A stretch of 35,611 nucleotides of DNA from Tangfeifania diversioriginum (GTDB lineage: Bacteria; Bacteroidota; Bacteroidia; Bacteroidales; Prolixibacteraceae). The DNA lies in assembly GCA_945873105.1 (NCBI GenBank), contig CAMCBW010000054.1, forward strand, positions 1 to 35,611, in the 5' to 3' direction. Below the pieces are notes generated by a model. It was not told the DNA's origin, did not search any database, and saw only the letters and a list, made by a program, of their open reading frames with translations. This document shows positions 15,506 through 22,697 of this stretch, piece by piece (the stretch's first letter is position 1; the number at the start of each line of letters is the position of its first letter). The position numbers were made by a program, and so were the translations under genes.

Positions 15506-15560
15506 CCTGATCAGTCTCCCCTTCTCCAAGTCCCAAGTCCCCCAGTCTTCCAGTCCCCTT
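15506..15560. repeat. Pyrimidine-rich AGTCTCCC/AAGTCCC repeat tract
   Basis: Contains CAGTCTCCCCTTCTCC then repeated AAGTCCC, CAGTCTTCCAGTCCCC units. Related tracts occur at 21474-21510 and, in reverse orientation, after polA at ~11976. It separates the convergent rnpA and DAHP synthase genes. No terminator hairpin is obvious. Confidence 0.65.
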
Positions 15561-15581
15561 AACTGCAGTGGTGTTTCTAAC

Positions 15582-16673
15582 CTAATCCCTGTCCATGATA
15601 TCGGATTGCTGGCGGACAGAATCCTCGTGGATCAATTGGAACAAAGCTTTCACAAAGGCATCATCCAGATTGAGCTTCTCGGCCAGCCGGCTGCGGTCTT
15701 CCATGATCTGTGCCCAGCGGTTGATCTGGAGAGCAGTAACCTTGTTCTCCTTTTTGTATTGGCCAATTTGTTTGACGATTCCCATTCGTTGAGCCAGTAC
15801 CTCCATTATTTCATGGTCAATTGAATCAATCCTGCCACGCAGGTTCTCCAGCTTGTTCTCAAATTGGGGATCCTCTGAGCTTGCATACCTGATGACCAAC
15901 CTGTCCAGGATCTTTGCCAGATCTGCCGGAGTCACCTGTTGTTCTTTGTCACTCAATGCACAGGAGGGATCAATGTGAGATTCAATCATCAGACCCTCCA
16001 TGCCGATATCAAATGCCTTTTGTGAGATTTCGAAAAGATACTCCCTTTTCCCTGCAATGTGACTGGGGTCGCAGATGATCGGCATATTGGGAAGGATCCG
16101 TTTCAGCTCTATGACTGTTTTCCAGTTGGGGAAGTTTCGGTACTTGGTTTCACTGAAAGGTGTAAATCCCCGGTGAATGGCCACCAGGTTTTTCAAACCT
16201 GCCTGGTTCAAACGCTCCAGTGCTCCGACCCATAGCTGAACATCCGGATTCACCGGATTTTTTACCATGATGATCTGGTCTGTTCCCCTGAGTACATCCG
16301 CAATCTCCTGAACTACAAAGGGGGAGGCCGTAGAGCGGGCTCCAATCCACATCACATCCACACCTGCCTTCAAGCACTCTTCCACATGCTGGGCATTGGC
16401 AACTTCTGTGCCGGTGAGCAAACCTGTCTCCTGTTTGACCAATTTTAGCCACTCGAGACCAATAGAACCAACTCCTTCAAACATTCCCGGACGCGTACGG
16501 GGTTTCCAGATTCCTCCCCGGTAGACAAATACACGCTTGTCTTTGGCAAGTTCCCGTGCGGTAGATAGTGCCTGTTCCTCAGATTCCAGGCTACATGGCC
16601 CGCTTATCAGCAAAGGGTTGTCAATTTTTGGCAACCAGTGGCTGATGGGCATTACTTTTAAATTCGTTACCAT
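15582..16673 (-). CDS. Bifunctional DAHP synthase / chorismate mutase
   Basis: Carries out the first step of the shikimate pathway (phosphoenolpyruvate plus erythrose 4-phosphate to DAHP) and the conversion of chorismate to prephenate. The 363-residue fusion has a class I-beta (KDO8P synthase-like) DAHP synthase at ~15-265 with GPCSLES (25-31), KPRTRP (57-62), a metal-binding Cys in GPCS, and ICDPSHIAGKR. An AroQ-type chorismate mutase follows at ~275-363 (LENLRGRIDSIDHEIMEVLAQRMGIVKQIGQYKKE). Fusion of these domains is known in this class and permits feedback control through the mutase domain. It lies 5 nt after tyrA in the same operon and is under the leader attenuator at 17691-17824. The start at 16673 is taken; 16652 is also possible. 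Confidence 0.94.
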   Translation of the reverse strand: MVTNLKVMPISHWLPKIDNPLLISGPCSLESEEQALSTARELAKDKRVFVYRGGIWKPRTRPGMFEGVGSIGLEWLKLVKQETGLLTGTEVANAQHVEECLKAGVDVMWIGARSTASPFVVQEIADVLRGTDQIIMVKNPVNPDVQLWVGALERLNQAGLKNLVAIHRGFTPFSETKYRNFPNWKTVIELKRILPNMPIICDPSHIAGKREYLFEISQKAFDIGMEGLMIESHIDPSCALSDKEQQVTPADLAKILDRLVIRYASSEDPQFENKLENLRGRIDSIDHEIMEVLAQRMGIVKQIGQYKKENKVTALQINRWAQIMEDRSRLAEKLNLDDAFVKALFQLIHEDSVRQQSDIMDRD

Positions 16674-16678
16674 CTCTT

Positions 16679-17578
16679 CTATTTTTTAGTATATAATTTT
16701 ACAATTGTCTCTTCATTTTTGGTCATGGAGGTGGTTGCTCCACTCAACACTGTACGTATTTTGTTTGCCTCAAGTATCAAATTGAACAACTGTTCCTCAT
16801 CCTCCCGTTTCAGGGCTTCCCTGAACTCCTTCAAATGGTGGATGTAGGCCGTTACAGCCTCAATGACATAATCCTTGTTCTGCCTGAAGATAGGGGTCCA
16901 CATCTCGGGGGAGCTTTTGGCAAGCCTGACCGTCGACTGGAATCCTCCCGAGGCAAGGTCAAATATGATGTTCCGTTCTTCTTTGGCCAATACCGCATTG
17001 GCCAGGGCAAAGGCGGCCGCATGAGGCAAATGCGATACGAAGGCTGTGGTATGATCCTGCTCATCACTACTCATGTAGGCTGTAGACATTCCCAGTGACT
17101 GGTACATCTTCTCCACCAGTGCCAGATGCTGGGGCCGTGACTGTTCGTGGTCACAAACAATGGTCAATTTACCGGCAAAGAGCTTTGCCAGCGCTGCTCC
17201 CGGACCGCTGTTTTCAGTTCCTGCCATGGGGTGTGTTGCCACAAAATTACCCCGAAGCGGGTGGTTGGCTACAGCGGCGACAATCTGCCGCTTGGCAGAC
17301 CCGACATCGGCTACTGTGGTAGAGGGTGAGATCAAATCGAGCACATCTGGCAACAATCGGATGATCTGGTCGACAGGCAGTGCCAACAATACCAGATCTG
17401 CTGATTTGATACCACTTTCAAAATCTGTCACCTTGTCAACAATGCCCAGCTGAACAGCTTCCATGGCATGTTCCTCCAAACTGTCTACCCCAGTGATCTC
17501 AGTGGCAAACCCACATTTACGCAGGTCGATCGCCATCGATCCGCCGATCAGCCCTAATCCTATCACCGTTAATCTCAT
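16679..17578 (-). CDS. tyrA: Prephenate dehydrogenase
   Basis: Oxidatively decarboxylates prephenate to 4-hydroxyphenylpyruvate in tyrosine synthesis. The 299-residue protein has the Rossmann start RLTVIGLGLIGGS (GLGLIGGS, 7-14), the acidic end of the second strand (ITGVDS), the substrate loop HPMAGTE (116-122) and FVSHLPH with the conserved His. The C-terminal dimerisation helices end at KLYTKK. There is no ACT domain, so end-product control probably comes from transcription attenuation upstream and from the partner enzyme. It is the first structural gene of the aromatic operon; the start at 17578 is followed within 5 nt of its end by the DAHP synthase-chorismate mutase gene. Confidence 0.95.
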   Translation of the reverse strand: MRLTVIGLGLIGGSMAIDLRKCGFATEITGVDSLEEHAMEAVQLGIVDKVTDFESGIKSADLVLLALPVDQIIRLLPDVLDLISPSTTVADVGSAKRQIVAAVANHPLRGNFVATHPMAGTENSGPGAALAKLFAGKLTIVCDHEQSRPQHLALVEKMYQSLGMSTAYMSSDEQDHTTAFVSHLPHAAAFALANAVLAKEERNIIFDLASGGFQSTVRLAKSSPEMWTPIFRQNKDYVIEAVTAYIHHLKEFREALKREDEEQLFNLILEANKIRTVLSGATTSMTKNEETIVKLYTKK

Positions 17579-17590
17579 ATCTAACTTTAA

Positions 17591-17686
17591 GTTATGAGTT
17601 ATAAGTTATGAGTTATGAATAAGGAGAATTTGATCAACAGATACCTGGGTCAAAAAACTCATCACTCATAACTTATCACTTATAAC
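17591..17686. repeat. Inverted repeat of GTTATGAGTTATAA units in tyrA leader
   Basis: Left arm 17591-17620 is built of GTTATGAG / GTTATAA units; the right arm 17657-17686 is its imperfect complement (CTCATAACTTATCACTTATAAC). It lies between the attenuator terminator and the tyrA start, so it would be part of the read-through transcript as a long hairpin. Confidence 0.75.
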
Positions 17687-17690
17687 CCTA

Positions 17691-17725
17691 TTAAAAAAAG
17701 AGGCCTCCACCAGGGAGACCTCTTT
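17691..17725 (-). terminator. Attenuator terminator upstream of tyrA
   Basis: On the minus strand AAAGAGG (17725-17719) pairs with CCTCTTT (17703-17697), and an inner CTCC with GGAG, separated by a one-base mismatch and a 5-nt loop; it is followed by a run of seven Ts (17699-17693). It stands 31 nt after the leader peptide stop and 112 nt before tyrA. No structural gene precedes it, which marks it as an attenuator rather than a gene end. Confidence 0.85.
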
Positions 17726-17755
17726 GTATGTTATCGTTTTGTTTCAAACAATGCC

Positions 17756-17824
17756 TTACTCGCCGATCTCCTGTTGGAAGCGGGGATAATAAAACCAAAA
17801 ATAAAGTGCATTGCCAGAAATCAT
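17756..17824 (-). CDS. Aromatic leader peptide of the tyrA operon attenuator
   Basis: A 22-codon ORF starting ATG at 17824 and ending TAA at 17756, too short for usual gene callers. It encodes M-I-S-G-N-A-L then YFWFYY, then PRFQQEIGE: seven of 22 residues are aromatic, including all three aromatic amino acids in one run. It sits 24 nt after a TATTTTTG promoter box and 31 nt before a terminator hairpin with a T-run, immediately upstream of an aromatic biosynthesis operon. Codons 18-20 (CAGGAGATC, 17765-17773) can pair, with one bulge and a G-U pair, with the 5' half of the terminator stem (17711-17720), giving a possible antiterminator. This is the design of classical amino acid attenuators such as pheL and trpL; the function here is inferred. 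Confidence 0.85.
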   Translation of the reverse strand: MISGNALYFWFYYPRFQQEIGE

Positions 17825-17847
17825 CGTTCTTAACTTTTATTCTGTCG

Positions 17848-17855
17848 CAAAAATA
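17848..17855 (-). promoter_or_regulatory. -7 box of tyrA leader promoter
   Basis: TATTTTTG on the minus strand, 24 nt before the leader peptide ATG. It matches TAnnTTTG; a -33 partner is not clear. Confidence 0.6.
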
Positions 17856-17993
17856 GCATTATTATTGATAGATAGAAGAAAAAACAAGGGGTTTCGTTTA
17901 TTTTTTTTGAAAAGAGGATTTTCTATTGCCAAATATCTCCTTGTCTACATACTCCCTGGGGCCATCGTCACCGCTTCAAGGTGATCCTTTTGG

Positions 17994-18956
17994 TCATTTC
18001 CCGGGATCCGCTTCAGCTGGACTCCCTGCCTCCCAGGTATCCAGCACCCCCTTCTCATTTTCCGGCCTGGCCTTGCTCCGGGTTACCAGGTAGACCCCGC
18101 AAAAAATAAGCACAGCAGAGAAAACCTTGGTCAGGGAGAAGTGATCCATGCCCAACGCTACTGCAATCAGGGAGGCAATCAAGGGCTGGAAGTTGTTGTA
18201 CATGCTGATGGTTGTTGGCCTGATGCGCTGCTGGGCCAGAGGAATCAGCAAATAGGCCAGAAAAGTTGCGATGAATAGGGTGTAGAGCATCTGAAAGAGT
18301 GGAGTAATCTCTGGATGATGGTAGACCGGAGCAGCCATCAGTTGCTTGTAATAGAAAGGGGTTACCAATACCGATGCATAAAGAAACATCCATTTCATCA
18401 GGGTGATTGGGGAGTAACGGATGGTCAATGGTTTGGTAAAGACCAGGTAAAAGGCATAGATGAAGGCACTTCCCAATACCATTATATTGCCAGTCATGTT
18501 ACTGGTATGGTTCGCCGATGCCTGATGACCATTGAAAACCAGCAGGATGGCGCCACTTGCCCCTACCAATACCCCCGTTACTTTCAAGGCAGATATCGGC
18601 TCTTTCAGGAGGATCGCCGCAAAAATCATGGCAAAAAGCGGTCCGCTCGTGATGATGATGGAGGCATCGATGGGGGAGGTCAGGCTCAGACCGGTGATGA
18701 AAAGTCCCTGATTGAAGACGACTCCGCACAAAGCCCCAACAAAGAAAAAACGGTGCTCCTGCCAGGTTACCCTTTCGCGGGTCATGAAGAGGGAGGCGAC
18801 CCAAAAGGCCATAGTTCCGAAGAGAATCCGGGAAAGGGTAAGACCCTCGGGCGAGATCCAAACCGGTAACAGGGATTTGGAGAGCGGTATATTGATCCCA
18901 AATATCAAGGTTACCGCAAACATGATGAGATGTCCGGCTCTTCTATCCCCTGGCAT
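17994..18956 (-). CDS. DMT superfamily (EamA) transporter
   Basis: A 320-residue inner-membrane protein with ten predicted helices in two EamA repeats: the first from HLIMFAVTLIFGINIPLSKSL to ~residue 140, the second beginning GNIMVLGSAFIYAFYLVFTKPL. The pattern N.P..K..L, then LSRILFG.MAFW and GPLFAMIFAAILLKEPIS at the end of helix 4 is standard for drug/metabolite exporters. The substrate is unknown; amino acids and metabolites are typical. The C-terminal tail (~25 residues, ENEKGVLDTWEAGSPAEADPGK) is charged and cytoplasmic. It has its own promoter at 19026-19055 and lies upstream of the tyrA leader on the same strand, but the leader promoter separates them, so a link to aromatic amino acids is only a guess. 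Confidence 0.88.
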   Translation of the reverse strand: MPGDRRAGHLIMFAVTLIFGINIPLSKSLLPVWISPEGLTLSRILFGTMAFWVASLFMTRERVTWQEHRFFFVGALCGVVFNQGLFITGLSLTSPIDASIIITSGPLFAMIFAAILLKEPISALKVTGVLVGASGAILLVFNGHQASANHTSNMTGNIMVLGSAFIYAFYLVFTKPLTIRYSPITLMKWMFLYASVLVTPFYYKQLMAAPVYHHPEITPLFQMLYTLFIATFLAYLLIPLAQQRIRPTTISMYNNFQPLIASLIAVALGMDHFSLTKVFSAVLIFCGVYLVTRSKARPENEKGVLDTWEAGSPAEADPGK

Positions 18957-19025
18957 ATGAATGGGTTCTATTCAAGTTCAACAATATTTATGCTCAGACT
19001 GGGCTTGTCCGAACGGATGCAGCTG

Positions 19026-19055
19026 CAAAAGTAAGTTTAATTGGGCCAATACAAA
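19026..19055 (-). promoter_or_regulatory. Promoter of DMT transporter
   Basis: On the minus strand TTTG (19055-19052), 18-nt spacer, TACTTTTG (19033-19026). It lies ~70 nt before the start at 18956. Confidence 0.7.
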
Positions 19056-19112
19056 GAAATGTTTGCTTGAAATATGACAGGGCCGTGAAAATGAACTATT
19101 TCAGAAAGAGAT

Positions 19113-19838
19113 TCAGGTGAGGAGACTGGCTGCCTGTTCATCGGCAAACCACAGCATTTGACCGTTCACCGCCCGAATGTTGCCTGCAGGCAACATTTTA
19201 CCTTTTACTCCTTCACTCCAGATCTCTGACAGTGGTTTTGCCTTGTTTTCACCTGTGACCTGGAAACAGATTCTTGACGCATGGTTGATCACATTGCCAG
19301 TCAGTGTAACTCTTTTTTGCTGGGTGACCGGATGGGTTGCCACCGCGCACAGGCGCCCGGATTTCAACAAATCAAGCTGGTTGGGAAAAATTGAGGCAGT
19401 ATGTCCATCCTCCCCCATCCCCAGCAGCATGAAATCGAAAATGGGCCATCCATTCTGCGCGGGAAGAGTGTTTCGAAGTGCCGTCTCATATACTTCAGCT
19501 TCCTGGTAAGGCTCCTTCTCGCCCCTGATCCGGTGGACATTTTCAGCTGGAATGTCGATTTTGGAAAGGAGCAGTTCACGGCACTTGCCGAAATTGCTCT
19601 CAGGATTCTCTGGTCCGATCATCCTTTCATCCACCCACCAGAAGTGGCACTTCTGCCAAAGCCTGGATTCAGCATAGTTGGCTGCCAGTGCCGCGAAAAG
19701 CAGGTCGGGGGTTTTGCCACCAGAAAGGGCGATATGATAGCGCTCGCCGGCTGACTCAGCCACCCAGTTCATCAGCTCGTTGCAAAGGTGGTCGGCCAGT
19801 AGGATGGGATCCCTGAATATTTGAAGATTTCTTTCCAT
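19113..19838 (-). CDS. pgl: 6-phosphogluconolactonase
   Basis: Hydrolyses 6-phosphogluconolactone to 6-phosphogluconate, the second step of the oxidative pentose phosphate pathway. The 241-residue DevB/SOL-type protein has HIALSGGKTP (phosphate-binding loop, ~36-45), HFWWVDERMIGPENPESNFG, and LLGMGEDGHTASIFP with the conserved GxDGHTAS catalytic segment. It follows zwf on the same strand with 5 nt between, so the two consecutive enzymes are co-expressed. The third enzyme gene of the branch, gnd, which often accompanies them in this phylum, is not in the window next to them. Confidence 0.95.
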   Translation of the reverse strand: MERNLQIFRDPILLADHLCNELMNWVAESAGERYHIALSGGKTPDLLFAALAANYAESRLWQKCHFWWVDERMIGPENPESNFGKCRELLLSKIDIPAENVHRIRGEKEPYQEAEVYETALRNTLPAQNGWPIFDFMLLGMGEDGHTASIFPNQLDLLKSGRLCAVATHPVTQQKRVTLTGNVINHASRICFQVTGENKAKPLSEIWSEGVKGKMLPAGNIRAVNGQMLWFADEQAASLLT

Positions 19839-19843
19839 ATTGT

Positions 19844-21355
19844 CTACAATTCACAGTATTCTCCGTCGTTCGCCAAATTTTTGCAGGGTCTGCGCCAAAC
19901 GCCCTCCTCCACCAGCCCATCCACCATCTCGGGACCCCAGGTACCAGCGGGATAGCCAAATATTGGAATTTCAGGATTGTTTTTCCAGGCATCAAGGATG
20001 GGTTGCACATATTCCCAAGCCTTTTCGACGGCATCGCTTCTCGAATAGAGGGTCGCATCACCCTGCATGCAATCGAGCAAGAGCCGGCTGTAGGCGGAAG
20101 GAAGGTAACTGGTGGAGAGTTCGTTGTAGTGAAAATCCATGTTCATGGTCTGGACCCGGAATCCTGCCCCTGGAACCTTCATCCCTATTTTCAGCAACAC
20201 CCCTTCATCCGGTTGAATTCGCAGTACCAGCTGGTTGTTTATTGGTTCGTTATCGGAATGGTATGTGAAGAGATGGTGTGGAGTGGTTTTAAAATAGATG
20301 ACCACCTCTGTCACCCTGGTAGGTAGTTTTTTCCCGGTACGAATGTAAAAAGGAACGCCGGCCCACCTGAAATTATCGATGAAGAATTTCATCGCTACGA
20401 AGGTCTCTGTGCGTGAGTCAGGCCCCACACCACTCTCTTCCCGGTATCCTTTTACCGGTTGTCCATGGATGTGAGAGGCGGTGTATTGACCCCGAAAGAC
20501 CTGTTTCGCAACATCCGCTTCCCTGATCGGCCGCATGGATTGAAAAACTTTCAGCATCTCGTTCCGGATGGCATTGGCTTCCACCACCACAGGAGGTTCC
20601 ATGGCGATCATCCCCACCAGCTGCATCAGGTGGTTCTGCACCATGTCGCGCAGGGCACCCGAATGGTCGTAGTAACCGCCGCGATCCTCAACCCCAAGGG
20701 TCTCCGCAGAGGTAATTTCAACATGGTGAACAAAATTGCGGTTCCAGATTGGTTCGAAGATTCCATTGGAGAAGCGGGTGACCAGCATATTCTGGACGGT
20801 CTCCTTACCCAGGTAGTGGTCGATACGGTAGAGCTGGGACTCCTCGTAATTCGATAGCAATCCTTGGTTGAGCGCGCGTGCAGTAGAGAGATCAGTTCCA
20901 AATGGTTTTTCAATGATCACTCTTCTGAATCCCGTTGCCTCAATATTTAACCCAGCTTCGGCCAGGAATTGTGGTATGACCTGGTACATTTGAGGAGGAG
21001 TAGAGAGGTAGAAGATGTAATTGGGCGGAATGGAAAGAGCCTCTCCAATCTCCTCCAACCGAACTTTTAGTGTTTTGTATTCAACGGCATTGGAAGTATC
21101 TATCGATTGGTAAAACACTGATTCCAGGAAACGATCGATCCTAACTGCTGTTGCGGCAGCAGAAGGTAAAAATTCCTTCATCCTCTCCCTGAATAGCTGA
21201 TCGGAAAGCACTGTCCTGGAGACACCCAGGATGGCGAATTTTTCCGGCAATAGCTGTTGCTCGTACAACTCAAACAGGGCAGGAATCAGTTTCCGCTTGG
21301 TAAGATCGCCGGATGCGCCAAAGATTGTCAGGATGTGGTTTTCAGGATGGTTCAT
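19844..21355 (-). CDS. zwf: Glucose-6-phosphate 1-dehydrogenase
   Basis: Oxidises glucose 6-phosphate to 6-phosphogluconolactone with reduction of NAD(P)+. The 503-residue protein has the dinucleotide-binding GASGDLTKRK (13-22), EKPFGTDL (149-156) and the active-site RIDHYLGKE (177-185, with catalytic His180 and Lys184 in that motif). The full length and C-terminal beta-sheet domain are present. It starts the zwf-pgl operon; the upstream 156 nt (21356-21511) hold a pyrimidine-rich repeat and no clear TAnnTTTG box close to the ATG. With hexokinase in this window it completes entry of glucose into the pentose phosphate branch. Confidence 0.97.
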   Translation of the reverse strand: MNHPENHILTIFGASGDLTKRKLIPALFELYEQQLLPEKFAILGVSRTVLSDQLFRERMKEFLPSAAATAVRIDRFLESVFYQSIDTSNAVEYKTLKVRLEEIGEALSIPPNYIFYLSTPPQMYQVIPQFLAEAGLNIEATGFRRVIIEKPFGTDLSTARALNQGLLSNYEESQLYRIDHYLGKETVQNMLVTRFSNGIFEPIWNRNFVHHVEITSAETLGVEDRGGYYDHSGALRDMVQNHLMQLVGMIAMEPPVVVEANAIRNEMLKVFQSMRPIREADVAKQVFRGQYTASHIHGQPVKGYREESGVGPDSRTETFVAMKFFIDNFRWAGVPFYIRTGKKLPTRVTEVVIYFKTTPHHLFTYHSDNEPINNQLVLRIQPDEGVLLKIGMKVPGAGFRVQTMNMDFHYNELSTSYLPSAYSRLLLDCMQGDATLYSRSDAVEKAWEYVQPILDAWKNNPEIPIFGYPAGTWGPEMVDGLVEEGVWRRPCKNLANDGEYCEL

Positions 21356-21439
21356 AATAATCTATTTATGATCTCTTTGTACGAAGTATACCTTGTTCAA
21401 GTTCTCCAATTCGTGATTGGGGACTATTCTCCATTTCAC

Positions 21440-21510
21440 CGTTTCACCGTTTCAATTTTAATCCTCTTGTTATCTCCCTGTCCCCAAGTCTCCCTGTCCC
21501 TTAGTCCTCT
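21440..21510. repeat. Pyrimidine-rich repeat tract between rsgA and zwf
   Basis: Has tandem TTTCACCG units at ~21433-21453, then CTCCCTGTCCCCAAGTCTCCC and CTGTCCCTTAGTCC (~21474-21506). It is the same family as 15506-15560 and the reverse tract after polA. No gene seen. Confidence 0.6.
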
Positions 21511-21511
21511 C

Positions 21512-22462
21512 CTAAAAAGCTGCCCTGTACCTCCCGTTGTCCTCCCCCATCAAAGAGCAGTAGGAGTCGTACCTGGAGGTGGAAATTTCTCCTTTTGTAA
21601 CAGCCTCCTTGACGGCGCATCCAGGTTCGTGCAGATGGGTGCAGTTGAAAAACCGGCACTGCTCGAGTAACCTGAATATCTCGGGAAAGTAGTGTGAAAT
21701 TTCTGTTTTCTCCATGTCAATCACGCCAAAACCACGGATTCCAGGCGTATCAATCAGATAGCTATCCTTTGAAAGCAGATGCATTTCTGCGAAGGTGGTG
21801 GTGTGCTTGCCCTGCTGGTGATGGTCAGAAATCTCATTCGTCTTGAGCTGAAGGTCCGGATTGAGGCAGTTGAGCAGGGAAGATTTACCCACCCCTGAGT
21901 GTCCTGAAAAGAGCGTCATTTTGCCTTGCAATTGATCCAGCAACTGATCAATGTTGTAGTGTGTTTTGGCGGAGACCTGAAAACACCGGTACCCAATTCG
22001 CTCATAAATGGATACCAACTCTTCCAGACGGACCAAATCTGCCTCATTGTACAGGTCAGTTTTGTTGAATACAATCCCGGCAGGTATCCGGTAGGCCTCC
22101 GCAGAGATCAGGTAGCGATCGATAAAGCCAGTCAGGGTAACCGGATAATTGACCGTTACTATCAGGAATAGCTGATCTACATTGGCTGCGATGATTTGGC
22201 TCTCCTTCGACAAATTGGAGGATTTGCGAATGATGTAGTTTTTCCTCGGTTCAATCTCATAAATTACCCCACACCTACCACTGGGGGTGGTATCATCCTC
22301 CTGAATCTCATACCTGATACGGTCGCCGACAGAAACAGGATTGGTGGTGCGGAGACCTTTCATGCGTAGTTTCCCCTTGATGCGGCAATCGATTGTATCC
22401 CCATCATCATTTCTAACCGTATACCAGCTCCCTGTTGAACGAATAACCAGACCTTTCTCCAA
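21512..22462 (-). CDS. rsgA: Ribosome small-subunit biogenesis GTPase RsgA
   Basis: A circularly permuted GTPase that checks late maturation of the 30S subunit. The order of G motifs shows the permutation: NKTD (133-136, G4), SAK (G5), GHSGVGKSS (187-195, G1), then DTPGIRGF (238-245, G3). An OB-fold precedes (1-~75, GSWYTVR), and a zinc finger follows with Cys269, Cys274, His276/278 and Cys282. I set the start at the TTG at 22462 (316 residues). The longer frame reaching 22510 would contain the promoter (TTGTTG at 22510-22505 and TACTTTTG at 22487-22480), and residues from 22462 match the family N-terminus (MxKGLVI..TGSWY). Confidence 0.94.
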   Translation of the reverse strand: MEKGLVIRSTGSWYTVRNDDGDTIDCRIKGKLRMKGLRTTNPVSVGDRIRYEIQEDDTTPSGRCGVIYEIEPRKNYIIRKSSNLSKESQIIAANVDQLFLIVTVNYPVTLTGFIDRYLISAEAYRIPAGIVFNKTDLYNEADLVRLEELVSIYERIGYRCFQVSAKTHYNIDQLLDQLQGKMTLFSGHSGVGKSSLLNCLNPDLQLKTNEISDHHQQGKHTTTFAEMHLLSKDSYLIDTPGIRGFGVIDMEKTEISHYFPEIFRLLEQCRFFNCTHLHEPGCAVKEAVTKGEISTSRYDSYCSLMGEDNGRYRAAF

Positions 22463-22479
22463 TATGCTATATTTATTTT

Positions 22480-22510
22480 CAAAAGTAGTCAAATTGCGCA
22501 AATTCAACAA
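22480..22510 (-). promoter_or_regulatory. rsgA promoter
   Basis: On the minus strand TTGTTG (22510-22505), then TACTTTTG (22487-22480), spacing 17-20 nt. It places the transcript start ~10 nt before the TTG start codon at 22462. Confidence 0.65.
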
Positions 22511-22532
22511 TGCAGCAATTTGATTTGGGAGG

Positions 22533-22566
22533 TTTGGATCGAATCAGGGAGCTTTTATTAACTTTG
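22533..22566 (+). promoter_or_regulatory. Promoter of short ORF and S41 protease
   Basis: TTTG (22533-22536), 22-nt spacer, TAACTTTG (22559-22566) followed by GCCC. It puts the mRNA 5' end just before the ATG of the 39-codon ORF at 22578. Confidence 0.7.
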
Positions 22567-22577
22567 GCCCTTGCAAC

Positions 22578-22697
22578 ATGATCGTGTACAAAGAAATAAT
22601 GAATACCCACGAGAATATTTTCACACCAACTGAAAATGAATATCTGGGTATTCCATGTGGCAATTTAAAAACAATTTATATACACATGAAACAGTGA
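22578..22697 (+). CDS. Possible 39-codon ORF coupled to the S41 protease gene
   Basis: ATG at 22578 is the first start codon after a strong TAACTTTG promoter (about 12 nt downstream). The frame runs 39 codons to a TGA at 22695-22697 which overlaps the protease ATG at 22697 (TGATG). I do not recognise the peptide (it starts MIVYKEIMNTHENIF and ends YIHMKQ). It could be a real small protein, an upstream ORF that couples translation, or a decayed gene start. The position and overlap are seen directly; its expression is inferred. Confidence 0.45.
   Translation: MIVYKEIMNTHENIFTPTENEYLGIPCGNLKTIYIHMKQ

Noticed and set aside
15506-15560. Possible CRISPR-like array in the C-rich tract
   Set aside because: Units are short, irregular and without unique spacers of constant length; no cas genes nearby.
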